A DNA stretch of 64,000 nt from Candidatus Enterocloster excrementipullorum (GTDB lineage Bacteria; Bacillota; Clostridia; Lachnospirales; Lachnospiraceae): assembly GCA_019119575.1 (NCBI GenBank), contig DWWT01000003.1:1-64000 (forward strand). Direction: 5' to 3'. The notes beneath the pieces were generated by a model. That model had not been told where the DNA came from. It made no database searches and worked only from the letters and a program-made list of their open reading frames with translations. The first letter of the stretch is position 1, and every line of letters starts with the position of its first letter. The position numbers and the translations under genes are program-made. Positions 34,141 through 43,271 of this stretch are shown in pieces.

Positions 34141-34175
34141 TGTCATATATTGACATTATAAAACGATATTATAAA
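34141..34175. promoter_or_regulatory. Palindrome and direct repeats between uxuA and the AraC gene
   Basis: TGTCA-TATAT-TGACA (34141-34155) is a perfect palindrome with 5-bp arms. Two direct copies of ATTATAAA follow (34155-34162 and 34168-34175); each supplies a TATAAT on the minus strand for uxuA. It is a natural site for the divergently encoded AraC regulator. Confidence 0.45.
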
Positions 34176-34221
34176 GCGAGTTGCCGCTGATCTGCGCCGC
34201 GGCAGAGAAAGGAAAGCCCCG

Positions 34222-35052
34222 ATGCTGTACCAGGTAAACGCCACCGGAACCATAGATCCCAGAATCGAGATGCACTACCGCTTTCACCAGAAAATAGACC
34301 CGTCACAGTACCCGCAGGTTCATGATTTTTATGAGATTATGCTGGTTACGGACGGAAAAATGGAGATGGAAATCAATCATGAAACAGAGCTTGCCGGCAC
34401 AGGAGCCCTGTTCTTAATCCGCCCGGGAGACGTACACAACCGGAAAGCTGTGGGGGCCTGCTCCTATATCAATCTTGCATTTCCCGCGGAAGTTGTGGAA
34501 AAAATGTTCCGATATCTTGATATCCCGGAAATGAAGCAGCGCATCCTGGGTCTGCCCCGTCCTCCCAGAACAAAGCTTACAGCGGGAGAGACTCTTCTTT
34601 TAAAAGCCCGGCTGGAAAAGCTGAACCTGCTTCCCCTCAAGCAGCCCCACGTCATATGTATGGAGCTGCGCCGGCTGATGCTTGATGTTATGCTGCAGTA
34701 TTTTCTCCCCGCTTTCTCCTCCCCTGTTCACATGTCCTGCCCGGGATGGCTTGAAAAACTGGCGGAGAAGCTGGAACATCCGGATTATTTTTCCTGTTCC
34801 CTTGAAGAGCTGGCCTCCATGAGCGGATGCAGCAGAGAACATCTGTGCCGGAGTTTTAAAAAATATCTGGGCGTCTCTCCCTCTGCATATCTCAACGCAA
34901 AGCGCTTAAACTATGCGGCGAACCTTTTGCTCCATTCGGATCAGAAAGTAATTGATGTGGCCTATGCCTCCGGATTTCAAAGCCTCAGCCGTTTTTACCA
35001 TGCATTTAAAAAGGAATTCGGTGTATCCCCTTTGCAGTACCGGAAACAGTGA
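34222..35052 (+). CDS. AraC family transcriptional regulator
   Basis: A 276-residue regulator. The N-terminal cupin-like sensor domain (HDFYEIMLVTDGKMEMEIN ... LIRPGDVHNRKAV) is followed by a C-terminal pair of helix-turn-helices (SLEELASMSGCSREHLCRSF and KVIDVAYASGFQSLSRFYHAF) ending FGVSPLQYRK. The effector is probably a uronate or its derivative, judged by the divergent uxuA-SDR operon. AAAGGAAAG precedes the start. Confidence 0.9.
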   Translation: MLYQVNATGTIDPRIEMHYRFHQKIDPSQYPQVHDFYEIMLVTDGKMEMEINHETELAGTGALFLIRPGDVHNRKAVGACSYINLAFPAEVVEKMFRYLDIPEMKQRILGLPRPPRTKLTAGETLLLKARLEKLNLLPLKQPHVICMELRRLMLDVMLQYFLPAFSSPVHMSCPGWLEKLAEKLEHPDYFSCSLEELASMSGCSREHLCRSFKKYLGVSPSAYLNAKRLNYAANLLLHSDQKVIDVAYASGFQSLSRFYHAFKKEFGVSPLQYRKQ

Positions 35053-35086
35053 TCCTTTGTTCTTGGGAGACTTTTTATATAAAAAT

Positions 35087-35132
35087 AAAAAATACGGTGA
35101 ATGCGGATATCTGTCCGTCTCACCGTATTTTT
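35087..35132. terminator. Bidirectional terminator
   Basis: AAAAATACGGTGA (to 35100) and TCACCGTATTTTT (35120-35132) form a 13-bp stem that ends in A- and T-runs on both sides. An inner CGGA/TCCG stem closes the loop. It separates the AraC gene from the convergent wall-protein gene. Confidence 0.9.
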
Positions 35133-35152
35133 CATAAATCCGCCTGCTTTGT

Positions 35153-35605
35153 TTACCGGATGCCAAACTTCGTGCCTCTGCGAATTGTTCCGTTGCTGTT
35201 CCACTCCGTGTACACATAGGGACCGCCGTCCGTGGTTCCGTTCTCCGTAAAGGTGTGCGTCTCCCCGTTCACTGTCCTGTCCCCGGTCTGCAGCTTCAGA
35301 CTGTTGCTGTCCATGTAGTAAACATTTCCGTTAATCTTGAGAAGTCCGCCCTGAAGCTCGCCGGAATCCGCTGCAAAGTACCAGGTGCCGTCCTTCTGGA
35401 TCCAGCCGGTGCGCATAATCTGGTCATTTCCAAAGTAAAACCAGTGATTTCTGTACTGTACCCAGTTATTGGTGCAGTAGGAGCCATCGCCCCACTGATA
35501 TTTCATACCCTGGGATGTACTCACAAATCCCGCTGCCAGGGACGTCATGGCGCTTCCCGCCGTCAATGCCAGTGCCAGTGCTGCTATCGCAAAATGCTTT
35601 CTCAT
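35153..35605 (-). CDS. Secreted cell-wall-binding repeat protein A
   Basis: A 150-residue secreted protein with a signal peptide (MRKHFAIAALALALTAGSA, cleavage near SLAAG). Three or four aromatic/Gly repeats of the choline-binding type follow (WVQYRNHWFYFGND, GWIQKDGTWYFAADSGEL, LLKINGNVYYMDSNS), and a C-terminal YVYTEWNSNGTIRRGTKFG. Such repeats bind wall polymers; there is no catalytic domain. It is a tandem paralogue of the next gene upstream. Signal peptide and repeats are about 70 percent alike by eye. Confidence 0.82.
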   Translation of the reverse strand: MRKHFAIAALALALTAGSAMTSLAAGFVSTSQGMKYQWGDGSYCTNNWVQYRNHWFYFGNDQIMRTGWIQKDGTWYFAADSGELQGGLLKINGNVYYMDSNSLKLQTGDRTVNGETHTFTENGTTDGGPYVYTEWNSNGTIRRGTKFGIR

Positions 35606-35740
35606 AGAAAAAAACCTCCTTACAGTTCTCTTTGCTTTACTGACCTTAGTCTATACCTTGGAGTAACTCCAAGGTCAATGCATGTAAGAGGATCGTAAGG
35701 AGATTGTCCGAATTATTACATTTTTAAATACAACTTAATA

Positions 35741-35783
35741 GTACAGCGCAGGCATTCCGTCAAAAGGTTTGCCTGCGCTGTAC
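35741..35783 (-). terminator. Hairpin downstream of wall-binding protein B
   Basis: Perfect 14-bp arms GTACAGCGCAGGCA (35741-35754) and TGCCTGCGCTGTAC (35770-35783) lie 29 bp after the stop of protein B. The tract after the stem on the minus strand is only moderately T-rich. Confidence 0.65.
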
Positions 35784-35812
35784 CATTCGTATCGGTTCAT
35801 GAAAATCCAGCA

Positions 35813-36271
35813 TTAGCTGGCATATCCGAATTTCGTTCCGCGGCGGAGCGTTCCATCACTGTTCCACTCCGTATAGATGTAAGGCTGCCCGTCAATGGTG
35901 CCGTTTTCTGTAAAGGTGTATGTAACCCCATTATACTCCTTCTCTCCCGTAAAGAGAGCACAGCTGTTGGCGTCCATATAATACACATTGCCGTTAATCT
36001 TTAAGAATCCTGTCTGCAGCTCGCCCGTATCTGCTGCAAAATACCAGTTTCCATCCTTATAAATCCATCCCGTATCCATGATCCCGTCCGGCCCAAAATA
36101 GAACCAATGATTCCGGTAGTGAACCCAATTGTCCACACAATAATTTCCATTGTCATCCCACTGGAATCTCCAGCCGCCTGAAGTATAGGTAAAACCGGAT
36201 GCAAAGGACGTAATTGCGCTTCCCACTGTCAATGCGAATGCCAAAGCTGCAATTGCAAAATGTTTTCTCAT
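35813..36271 (-). CDS. Secreted cell-wall-binding repeat protein B
   Basis: A 152-residue paralogue of protein A. The start at 36271 has AAGGAGG upstream and begins MRKHFAIAALAFALTVGSA; an upstream in-frame ATG at 36346 would spoil the signal peptide. Repeats include WVHYRNHWFYFGPDG, GWIYKDGNWYFAADTGEL and FLKINGNVYYMDANS, then YIYTEWNSDGTLRRGTKFG. The pair shares the same layout, so they arose by tandem duplication; each has its own terminator. Confidence 0.82.
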   Translation of the reverse strand: MRKHFAIAALAFALTVGSAITSFASGFTYTSGGWRFQWDDNGNYCVDNWVHYRNHWFYFGPDGIMDTGWIYKDGNWYFAADTGELQTGFLKINGNVYYMDANSCALFTGEKEYNGVTYTFTENGTIDGQPYIYTEWNSDGTLRRGTKFGYAS

Positions 36272-36434
36272 AGAAATACCTCCTTGATAAATTTGATAAT
36301 TCATCAGAAAGCCGCATATTATCGTATATACGCCTTCTTTACCCATAATTATTCTTCTACATTACTAATTATATATATTATTTCAAATATAGTCAATGTA
36401 CAATTTTAATTTTCTGTTAATTATCAGTGGATAC

Positions 36435-36522
36435 TGTGGATATATCTGTGGATAACTATGTTAATACTCTGGGGAAAACCTATTTATCCACAAAAAAGTC
36501 CCTGCAGAACTGTTAATCCACA
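36435..36522. promoter_or_regulatory. Cluster of DnaA-box-like sites
   Basis: Two perfect boxes lie in inverted orientation: TGTGGATAA (36447-36455) and TTATCCACA (36484-36492). TGTGGATAT (36435-36443) and TAATCCACA (36514-36522) each have one mismatch. All four fall within 88 bp, partly overlapping the fab terminator. No AT-rich unwinding tract or dnaA/dnaN genes are adjacent, so an origin is unlikely; a DnaA-binding regulatory locus is possible. Confidence 0.5.
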
Positions 36523-36533
36523 GTCTGCAGGGA
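36490..36533 (-). terminator. Terminator of the fatty acid synthesis operon
   Basis: TCCCTGCAG and CTGCAGGGA with inner ACTGT/ACAGT (one bulged A) form a 14-bp hairpin (36499-36533). It is followed on the minus strand by ACTTTTTTGTGG. It lies 14 bp after the stop of the last gene. Confidence 0.85.
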
Positions 36534-36546
36534 TACTCCACCAAAA

Positions 36547-37704
36547 TCATCCGCAGAGAACGTATTCTCCCATCAGGTCACGAATTACTTCCTCCACGCT
36601 CTCCATCTTTTCTGCCCGGTAAGCATTGCTGCCGCAGAACAGGAGCGCATCATTTGTCTCTCCCCTAGCTGCATGAACCAAAGCCATTGTGATGCAGTAA
36701 GGTATGGTGCGGATATCACAGTGCTCAAGGCACTGGAAACAAGACTTAATCTTCGGCCGGTCTCCTCCCTTGACGCGCTGCAAAAAAGGATTTAAGATCG
36801 CTCTTCCCGGCATTCCCACCGGACTCTGGGTAATCACAATATCCTCTTTTTTGGCCTGTATATAGGCATCCTTGTAAGCCTGTGATGCATCGCATTCCCA
36901 GGTAGTGACAAAACGCGTTGCCACCTGAACGCCTTCTGCGCCCAAAGCAAACTGATGAAGTACATCCTCATGGGTGTAAATTCCCCCGGCGGTCACCACC
37001 GGAATATGCTTCTCATACTTTTCCTCATACTTTTTTACAACCTGGATAATCTCCCGGACTTCCTGGTCATAAGCGTCCTGTCGGTAAGTCGCAGGGACAT
37101 TGTCTGTATCCGCTCCGTATTCTTTTAACTGTTCCAAAGAAAATCCCAGGTGTCCTCCCGCCAGCGGCCCCTCTGCCACCACAAAATCCGGTGCCATATG
37201 GTACTTTCTATCCCACATCCGGCAGATTACGGAAGCAGACTTAGCCGAAGACACAATCGGTGCCAGCTTCACGCGCCGCGTGGAAACAGGAATGCCGGCT
37301 TCCTCCATCTCCTTATAAGCCTGGGAAGCATATTCCGGAAGGGACACAGGCAGTCCAGCCCCAGAAATAATGCAGTCCGTACCTGCCTTTATAGCCTCCT
37401 TCACCCATACATCATAGTGCTTGGTCGCTACCATGATGTTAAAGCCGATAACGCCCTCCGGGGCAATCTCCCTTGCCAGCTTCATCTCCCGGTGGATGGC
37501 CCTGACATTGGCCTCCACAAAATTCGTGGTAAAGTCCGGCTCCTGAAAGCCAATCTGAGCTGAGGAAATAATCCCCATACCACCGGCCTTTGCCACTGCT
37601 CCGGCCAGCCGGTGAAGGCTTATTCCCACACCCATTCCCCCCTGTATGATGGGCTTATCTACGGTTAAATCCCCTATAACTAATGGCTTCATTTCCATCA
37701 TCAC
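36547..37704 (-). CDS. NAD(P)H-dependent flavin oxidoreductase (FabK/nitronate monooxygenase family)
   Basis: A 385-residue FMN-dependent TIM-barrel protein with [38 protein letters not shown] and [12 protein letters not shown], matching the nitronate monooxygenase/FabK superfamily. It is longer than the operon's FabK and has a Cys-containing insert near the C terminus ([10 protein letters not shown]). It may be a second enoyl-ACP reductase-like enzyme or a flavin enzyme guarding against nitronates. It is last in the fab operon, overlapping accDA by 4 bp. Confidence 0.85.
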   Translation of the reverse strand: MMMEMKPLVIGDLTVDKPIIQGGMGVGISLHRLAGAVAKAGGMGIISSAQIGFQEPDFTTNFVEANVRAIHREMKLAREIAPEGVIGFNIMVATKHYDVWVKEAIKAGTDCIISGAGLPVSLPEYASQAYKEMEEAGIPVSTRRVKLAPIVSSAKSASVICRMWDRKYHMAPDFVVAEGPLAGGHLGFSLEQLKEYGADTDNVPATYRQDAYDQEVREIIQVVKKYEEKYEKHIPVVTAGGIYTHEDVLHQFALGAEGVQVATRFVTTWECDASQAYKDAYIQAKKEDIVITQSPVGMPGRAILNPFLQRVKGGDRPKIKSCFQCLEHCDIRTIPYCITMALVHAARGETNDALLFCGSNAYRAEKMESVEEVIRDLMGEYVLCG

Positions 37705-39587
37705 ATTCTCCTGAACCTCTCGTACCTCTGCTCTGCCAGAGCTTCTCCGGACATGGGAAGGTACGTTTCAAAGAATTCGATTATTGCTCTGTCCATATAT
37801 TCCACAAGGCGATACAGGTTATCCATAGAAGCCGGCTCCTCCTCGGGGACAATTCTCTCAATGATATCCAGATCCTTTAAATCCGCTGCGGTTATTTTCA
37901 TCACCTTGGCAGCCTCCGGAGCCTTTTTGCTGTCCTTATAAAGAATCGATGCAAATCCTTCCGGCGACAAAATGGAATACGTGGAGTTTTCCAGCATCCA
38001 GACCTCATTGGCCACTGCTATGGCAAGAGCGCCGCCGCTTCCCGCCTCTCCGATTACAATCGAAAGAACCGGTACCTTCAAATCGGACATCTCAAACAGA
38101 TTCCTGGCAATCGCCTCTCCCTGTCCTCTCTCCTCGGCATCCATGCCGCAGTAAGCTCCCGGCGTGTCTACAAAGCAGATAATGGGACGGCCGAACGTCT
38201 CCGCCTGCTTCATCAGGCGCAGCGCCTTGCGGTATCCGTCCGGGGACGGCATTCCAAAGTTTCTTTTAATATTGTCTTTGGTATTTCTTCCCTTCTGCTG
38301 TCCGATCACCGTCACAGGCATGCCGTGGAACATGGCAATTCCTCCCACGATGGCCCCGTCGTCCTTAAAGTATCGGTCTCCGTGGAACTCAATAAATTCA
38401 TCAAAAAGCCCGTCAATATAGTCCATTGCCACCGGCCGGTCGGTGCGCCGTGACAGAAGTACCGTATCCCATGCGGTCTTTGCGCCTGCATCATCGGCTT
38501 TCTGCATCTTTTCAGATGCCTTATCTCCGCGCTTCGTATGCTTTTTTGCAGACGCGCTGTCCGTCTTTTCAGACCGGGAGAATCGTCCAAAAAATCCTCC
38601 CTCTGCCTTCTCCCTGCGGGCTGCTCTGGAATCGCTCTTCTCCGGCGCAGAGGCATTCTGATTCGTCACCCCTTCTCCGGACTCCATATCCCGGGATCCA
38701 TCTTCCGGCTTTCTCTCCACCATATCATGATTGCGGTGCATATACAGAATCTGGCCAATTACCCGTTTCTGGTCTTTTCTCTCCACAATTTTATCAATAA
38801 AACCATGTTCCAAAAGAAATTCAGCCCGCTGAAAGCCCTCGGGAAGCTTCTGTCCAATGGTCTGCTCAATTACACGCGGGCCCGCAAAGCCAATCAAGGC
38901 ATGAGGCTCTGCCAGAATAATATCTCCCAGCATGGCGAAGCTGGCTGTAACCCCGCCGGTAGTAGGATCCGTGAACACACTGATGAAGAGCTGGCCTGCC
39001 TCATGATGGCGCTTCAGCGCCGCCGAAGTCTTTGCCATCTGCATCAGGGATACAATTCCCTCCTGCATCCTGGCTCCTCCGGAACATGCAAAAATAATCA
39101 CCGGAAGCTTTTCCCTGGTCGCCTGTTCCACAGCCTCAGTGATCTTCTCACCCACTACATGTCCCATACTGCTCATGATAAAGCGGGCATCACACACACC
39201 GACCACCGCTGGATTTCCCTCAATCATCCCTTTTCCAATGACAATCGCTTCATTAAGTTTTGTCTTCTCCCGGGCAGCTGTAACCTTTTTTTCATAATTG
39301 GGGAAATTTAAAGGATTAGAGAAAGGAACTTCCTTATTCCACTCCTCAAAGGTTCCCTCATCCACCAGCATTTCAATACGGCGGTATGCGTGAACACGGA
39401 AATATCCGCCGCACTTGGGGCAGACATAATAGTTATTTACCACATCCTCCACATAGATTGGCTGGCCGCATTTATTGCACTTGCGCCAAAGCCCCTGGGG
39501 AATGGACGGTTCCTCCCCTCCCTTTGCCTGGGGTTTGTACTTTGTGTCGATGGTGGTGTACGTTTTCTTGAACATATTACGGAGCAT
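37701..39587 (-). CDS. accDA: Fused acetyl-CoA carboxylase carboxyltransferase beta-alpha
   Basis: A single 628-residue chain. The N-terminal half is AccD, with a Cys4 zinc finger (Cys 37, 40, 56, 59), [12 protein letters not shown] and [12 protein letters not shown]. The C-terminal half is AccA, from about residue 372 ([52 protein letters not shown]). A charged low-complexity linker (about 288-370, rich in Lys, Ser, Glu, Ala) replaces the usual N-terminal helices of AccA. The frame is continuous, so this is a real fusion. It transfers the carboxyl group from biotin to acetyl-CoA to make malonyl-CoA. Confidence 0.93.
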   Translation of the reverse strand: MLRNMFKKTYTTIDTKYKPQAKGGEEPSIPQGLWRKCNKCGQPIYVEDVVNNYYVCPKCGGYFRVHAYRRIEMLVDEGTFEEWNKEVPFSNPLNFPNYEKKVTAAREKTKLNEAIVIGKGMIEGNPAVVGVCDARFIMSSMGHVVGEKITEAVEQATREKLPVIIFACSGGARMQEGIVSLMQMAKTSAALKRHHEAGQLFISVFTDPTTGGVTASFAMLGDIILAEPHALIGFAGPRVIEQTIGQKLPEGFQRAEFLLEHGFIDKIVERKDQKRVIGQILYMHRNHDMVERKPEDGSRDMESGEGVTNQNASAPEKSDSRAARREKAEGGFFGRFSRSEKTDSASAKKHTKRGDKASEKMQKADDAGAKTAWDTVLLSRRTDRPVAMDYIDGLFDEFIEFHGDRYFKDDGAIVGGIAMFHGMPVTVIGQQKGRNTKDNIKRNFGMPSPDGYRKALRLMKQAETFGRPIICFVDTPGAYCGMDAEERGQGEAIARNLFEMSDLKVPVLSIVIGEAGSGGALAIAVANEVWMLENSTYSILSPEGFASILYKDSKKAPEAAKVMKITAADLKDLDIIERIVPEEEPASMDNLYRLVEYMDRAIIEFFETYLPMSGEALAEQRYERFRRM

Positions 39588-39607
39588 GTGTTAATTCCTT
39601 CCTTCCA

Positions 39608-40960
39608 TCACTTCACATAATCGGGAAAATACTTCTCTATAAATCCTGTATCAGTCTCACCCCTCTGGAAGGCTTCATTCTCCAGGATTTCATACTGGAA
39701 GTCCACATTCGTATCAATTCCCTCAATGATCAGCTCCCCAAGGGCACTTCGCATCTTGGCAATGGCCGATGCCCTGTCTTTGTCATACACAATCAGCTTC
39801 ATAAGCATGGAGTCATAGTTGGCAGGAACCTTATAGTCCCCGTATATATGAGTGTCCACACGAACCCCATTGCCTCCGGGAATGTGTACGGAAGTAATTC
39901 TTCCCGGACAGGGCATAAAATTCTTCTCCGGATTTTCCGCATTGATGCGGCATTCAATAGCATGCCCCTGGATCTTTACATCCTCCTGTGACACGCTTAA
40001 GGGCTCCCCGGCGGCAATCCGGATCTGCTCTTTGATCAGATCCAGACCGGTAACCATCTCTGTCACCGGATGCTCTACCTGGATTCGGGTGTTCATCTCC
40101 ATGAAATAAAAGTTTTTGTATTTATCCAGAAGAAACTCGATGGTACCCGCATTTTCATAGCCCACGGCCTTTGCCGCCCGCACTGCAGTTTCACCCATCT
40201 TCTTTCTAAGCTCCGGAGAAATCACATCACAGGGCGCTTCCTCCAAAACCTTCTGGTGACGGCGCTGGATCGAGCAGTCCCTCTCTCCTAAATGGACCAC
40301 ATTTCCAAATTTGTCCGCCATAATCTGAAATTCAATATGTCTGGGGCCTTCGATGTATTTTTCGATATACATGGTATCATCAGAGAATCCTTTTACCGAT
40401 TCAAGCTGAGCCGCCTGGAAAAGCTCGGTAAAATCCTCTTCACTCCAGGATACGCGCATTCCCTTTCCGCCTCCGCCGGATGACGCCTTAATCATCACAG
40501 GGAATCCGATCTCCTTTGCCATGGCAAGACCATCCTCTGCTGTATGCACCGGCTCCTTGCTGCCGGGTACCACGGGAACCCCCGCCTCCATCATAGTCTT
40601 TCTGGCCTCCGATTTATTTCCCATCTTATTAATAATTTCTGCGGAAGGCCCGATAAAGGCAATGCTGCACTCTGCACAGAGCTTTGCGAACCGGGCATTT
40701 TCAGATAAAAATCCAAATCCCGGATGAATGGCATCGGCCTTCATGGCCACTGTGGCCGCCAGAATCCGCTCCATATTCAAATAGCTCTGGCCCGAGGGCG
40801 CGGGACCTATGCAGATGGCCTCATCTGCCAGCATGGTATGCAGGCAATCCCTGTCCGCTTCCGAGTATACCGCCACGGTCTGGATTCCCATTTCCCTGCA
40901 GGCCCGGATAATCCGAACCGCAATTTCTCCCCGGTTGGCAATCAATATTTTATTAAACAT
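39608..40960 (-). CDS. accC: Acetyl-CoA carboxylase, biotin carboxylase subunit
   Basis: A 450-residue ATP-grasp enzyme that carboxylates biotin on AccB. Begins FNKILIANRGEIAVRIIRAC. It has the ATP-binding Gly-rich loop KASSGGGGKGMR, the HLGERDCSIQRRHQK strand and the catalytic FMEMNTRIQVEHPVTE stretch; full family length. AGGGGG precedes the ATG. It lies between fabZ and the fused accDA gene. Confidence 0.97.
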   Translation of the reverse strand: MFNKILIANRGEIAVRIIRACREMGIQTVAVYSEADRDCLHTMLADEAICIGPAPSGQSYLNMERILAATVAMKADAIHPGFGFLSENARFAKLCAECSIAFIGPSAEIINKMGNKSEARKTMMEAGVPVVPGSKEPVHTAEDGLAMAKEIGFPVMIKASSGGGGKGMRVSWSEEDFTELFQAAQLESVKGFSDDTMYIEKYIEGPRHIEFQIMADKFGNVVHLGERDCSIQRRHQKVLEEAPCDVISPELRKKMGETAVRAAKAVGYENAGTIEFLLDKYKNFYFMEMNTRIQVEHPVTEMVTGLDLIKEQIRIAAGEPLSVSQEDVKIQGHAIECRINAENPEKNFMPCPGRITSVHIPGGNGVRVDTHIYGDYKVPANYDSMLMKLIVYDKDRASAIAKMRSALGELIIEGIDTNVDFQYEILENEAFQRGETDTGFIEKYFPDYVK

Positions 40961-40991
40961 GGCTTTCCCCCTCGATTCTGAATCCGTTGCA

Positions 40992-41417
40992 TTATCCGAT
41001 CATAAATGTGAGCTCCGCGCTGGCAGCCACCTTGCCATCCACTGTGGCAACGGCTTTTCCGACTCCCACCGGCCCCTTCTGCTTGATAATCTCACATTCC
41101 AGACGCAGCTTATCGCCGGGACGCACCATGTGCTTAAATTTACAGTTGTTAATGCCACCAAAATAGCCGGTCTTCCCCTTATATGCATCCACGCTCAGCA
41201 TAGCTACGGATCCAACCTGAGCCAGGGCCTCAATAATCAGAACCCCCGGCATAACCGGATTCTCCGGAAAATGTCCTCTGAAGTAGGGTTCGTTAAATGT
41301 AACGCACTTATATCCCACCGCCCGAACACCGGGCTCCAGCTCCTCAATACAGTCTACCAGAAGGAACGGATGCCTGTGTGGCAGTATTTCCTGAATTTCT
41401 TTATTACCCATTAACAT
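40992..41417 (-). CDS. fabZ: 3-hydroxyacyl-ACP dehydratase FabZ
   Basis: A 141-residue hotdog-fold enzyme that dehydrates 3-hydroxyacyl-ACP. The active-site His lies in [13 protein letters not shown] and the Glu in [13 protein letters not shown]. Typical length. GAGGAG lies upstream of the ATG at 41417. It sits between accB and accC, as in many Clostridia fab operons. Confidence 0.96.
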   Translation of the reverse strand: MLMGNKEIQEILPHRHPFLLVDCIEELEPGVRAVGYKCVTFNEPYFRGHFPENPVMPGVLIIEALAQVGSVAMLSVDAYKGKTGYFGGINNCKFKHMVRPGDKLRLECEIIKQKGPVGVGKAVATVDGKVAASAELTFMIG

Positions 41418-41452
41418 ATCTGTCGGTCTCCTCTCTGTAAAGACAGCCGGAA

Positions 41453-41989
41453 TTATCGGATGCGGAACAGGGGCTGACCGTATTCCACTACGTCCTCATT
41501 CTTCACAAGAACAGCTTCCACCACACCGTCGTACTCGCTTTCGATTTCATTCATCAGCTTCATAGCCTCAATAATTCCCAAGACCTGTCCCTTCTTCACG
41601 GTATCCCCTTCCTTCACAAAGGGCTCCGCATCCGGAGATGCTGCGGCATAGAAGGTACCTACCAGCGGAGAAGTAACCACATTTCCGGAAGCTTCTGCAG
41701 TTTTGTTCTGAGCCGCTGCGTCCTTCCCTTCTGCGGAAGGCGCTGCCTGGGCTCCCAAAGAAACCTGCGCTGCCCCTGCTGTCACGGACGGAGCCGCCAT
41801 ACCCGCGGCTGCGCTCATCATCTGAGCGGTTACTGCAGGATCCACAGCCGGAGCCGCCACTGTCACAATCTTGGACTTCTCCTTTTCCCTCTTTAAGCAG
41901 ATTTTCGTATCCCCCTCGGACAGCTCAAAGCTGGTAAGAGTGGACTCAGAAACTGCCTGTATCAGCGTCATGATCTCATCTATCTTCAT
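41453..41989 (-). CDS. accB: Biotin carboxyl carrier protein of acetyl-CoA carboxylase
   Basis: A 178-residue carrier. The N-terminal [22 protein letters not shown] helix region is followed by an Ala/Pro-rich linker (about 45-100) and the C-terminal biotinyl domain with the EAMKLMNEI motif, whose Lys is biotinylated by a ligase encoded elsewhere. Length is normal. Confidence 0.96.
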   Translation of the reverse strand: MKIDEIMTLIQAVSESTLTSFELSEGDTKICLKREKEKSKIVTVAAPAVDPAVTAQMMSAAAGMAAPSVTAGAAQVSLGAQAAPSAEGKDAAAQNKTAEASGNVVTSPLVGTFYAAASPDAEPFVKEGDTVKKGQVLGIIEAMKLMNEIESEYDGVVEAVLVKNEDVVEYGQPLFRIR

Positions 41990-42006
41990 CCTTCTTCTGC
42001 TCCTCC

Positions 42007-43245
42007 TTATTCCGCAAACTTCTTCACAATCAGGCTTGCATTGTGTCCGCCAAAACCAAGAGAATTGCTGATAGCATAATTTATATCCATGGAAACTCCC
42101 TCGCCCTTGGTATAATCCAGATCACATTCCTCGCCTTCTTCCACAAGGCCCACGGTGGGATGAACATATCCGTCTTCAATGGACTTGACGCAGGTGATAA
42201 ACTCCACGCCGCCTGCAGCGCCCAAAAGGTGTCCGATCATGGACTTGGTAGAATTGATCTTTACCTTCTTCGCATGCTCTCCCAGAGCCAGTTTAATGGC
42301 CTTTGTTTCAAACAGGTCGTTGTGATGCGTGCTGGTGCCATGGGCATTTACATAGTCAATGGCCTCCGGCTCAATTCCCGCATCCTTCATTGCAAATTCC
42401 ATAGCCTTTGCCGCACCGCTTCCATCCTCCGCAGGGGAAGTGATGTGATATGCGTCACAGGTAGCGCCGTAGCCCACTACCTCTGCCAAAATCTTGGCCC
42501 CTCTGGCCTTTGCGTGCTCTAAAGACTCCAGAACAACCACACCGGACCCCTCGCCCATGATAAATCCGTTTCTGTCCTTATCAAAGGGGATGGACGCCCG
42601 CATCGGATCATCTGTGGTATTAAGAGCTGTAAGAGCAGTAAATCCGGCAATTCCGATAGGAGTGATGCTGGCCTCTGTTCCTCCCGCCAGCATTACGTCT
42701 GCCTCTCCGTACTGAATCGAGCGGAATGCCTCCCCGATGGAGTGAGTTCCCGTAGCACAGGCCGTCACCACATTGATGCATTTGCCCTTTAATCCAAACT
42801 GGATCGCCACATTTCCTGCCGCCATATTGCAGATCATCAGGGGAACCAGAAGGGGATTTACCCGGCTGGGTCCTTTTTCATTTAGCTTCTTCACATCCCG
42901 TTCCATAGCCTGAAGGGAGCCGATACCAGAACCGATGCTCACGCCTACGCGGTAGGGATCCTCCTTTTCCATGGCAAGACCGGACTGCTCCAGGGCTTCC
43001 TTGGCCGCGGCCACCGCAAACTGGGAGAACGCCTCCATGCGCCGGGCTGCTTTCGGATCCATGTACTGCTTGGGGTCAAAGCCTTTTACCTCGGCTGCCA
43101 GCTTGCACTTAAAATCCGTCGTATCGAAATAAGTAATAGGGCCGATTCCCACGGTTTTTTCCTTCACTGCCTGCCAAAAGCTCTCCACGCTGTTTCCAAT
43201 GGGGGTAATAGCGCCCATTCCCGTTACTACTACTCTCGTTTTCAT
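42007..43245 (-). CDS. fabF: Beta-ketoacyl-ACP synthase II
   Basis: A 412-residue condensing enzyme starting at the ATG at 43245 (AAGGAG 8 nt upstream; a GTG three codons earlier is less likely). The Cys-His-His triad is visible: VTACATGTHSIGEA, NAHGTSTHHND and KSMIGHLLGAAG. It elongates acyl-ACP with malonyl-ACP. No FabB or FabM is present in the operon, so the route to unsaturated acids is not evident here. Confidence 0.97.
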   Translation of the reverse strand: MKTRVVVTGMGAITPIGNSVESFWQAVKEKTVGIGPITYFDTTDFKCKLAAEVKGFDPKQYMDPKAARRMEAFSQFAVAAAKEALEQSGLAMEKEDPYRVGVSIGSGIGSLQAMERDVKKLNEKGPSRVNPLLVPLMICNMAAGNVAIQFGLKGKCINVVTACATGTHSIGEAFRSIQYGEADVMLAGGTEASITPIGIAGFTALTALNTTDDPMRASIPFDKDRNGFIMGEGSGVVVLESLEHAKARGAKILAEVVGYGATCDAYHITSPAEDGSGAAKAMEFAMKDAGIEPEAIDYVNAHGTSTHHNDLFETKAIKLALGEHAKKVKINSTKSMIGHLLGAAGGVEFITCVKSIEDGYVHPTVGLVEEGEECDLDYTKGEGVSMDINYAISNSLGFGGHNASLIVKKFAE

Positions 43246-43271
43246 AATTCGCACTCCTTCTCCTTGTCTCC

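Noticed and set aside
36420-36535. Replication origin at the DnaA-box cluster
   Set aside because: No dnaA, dnaN or rpmH nearby, few boxes, and no clear unwinding element.
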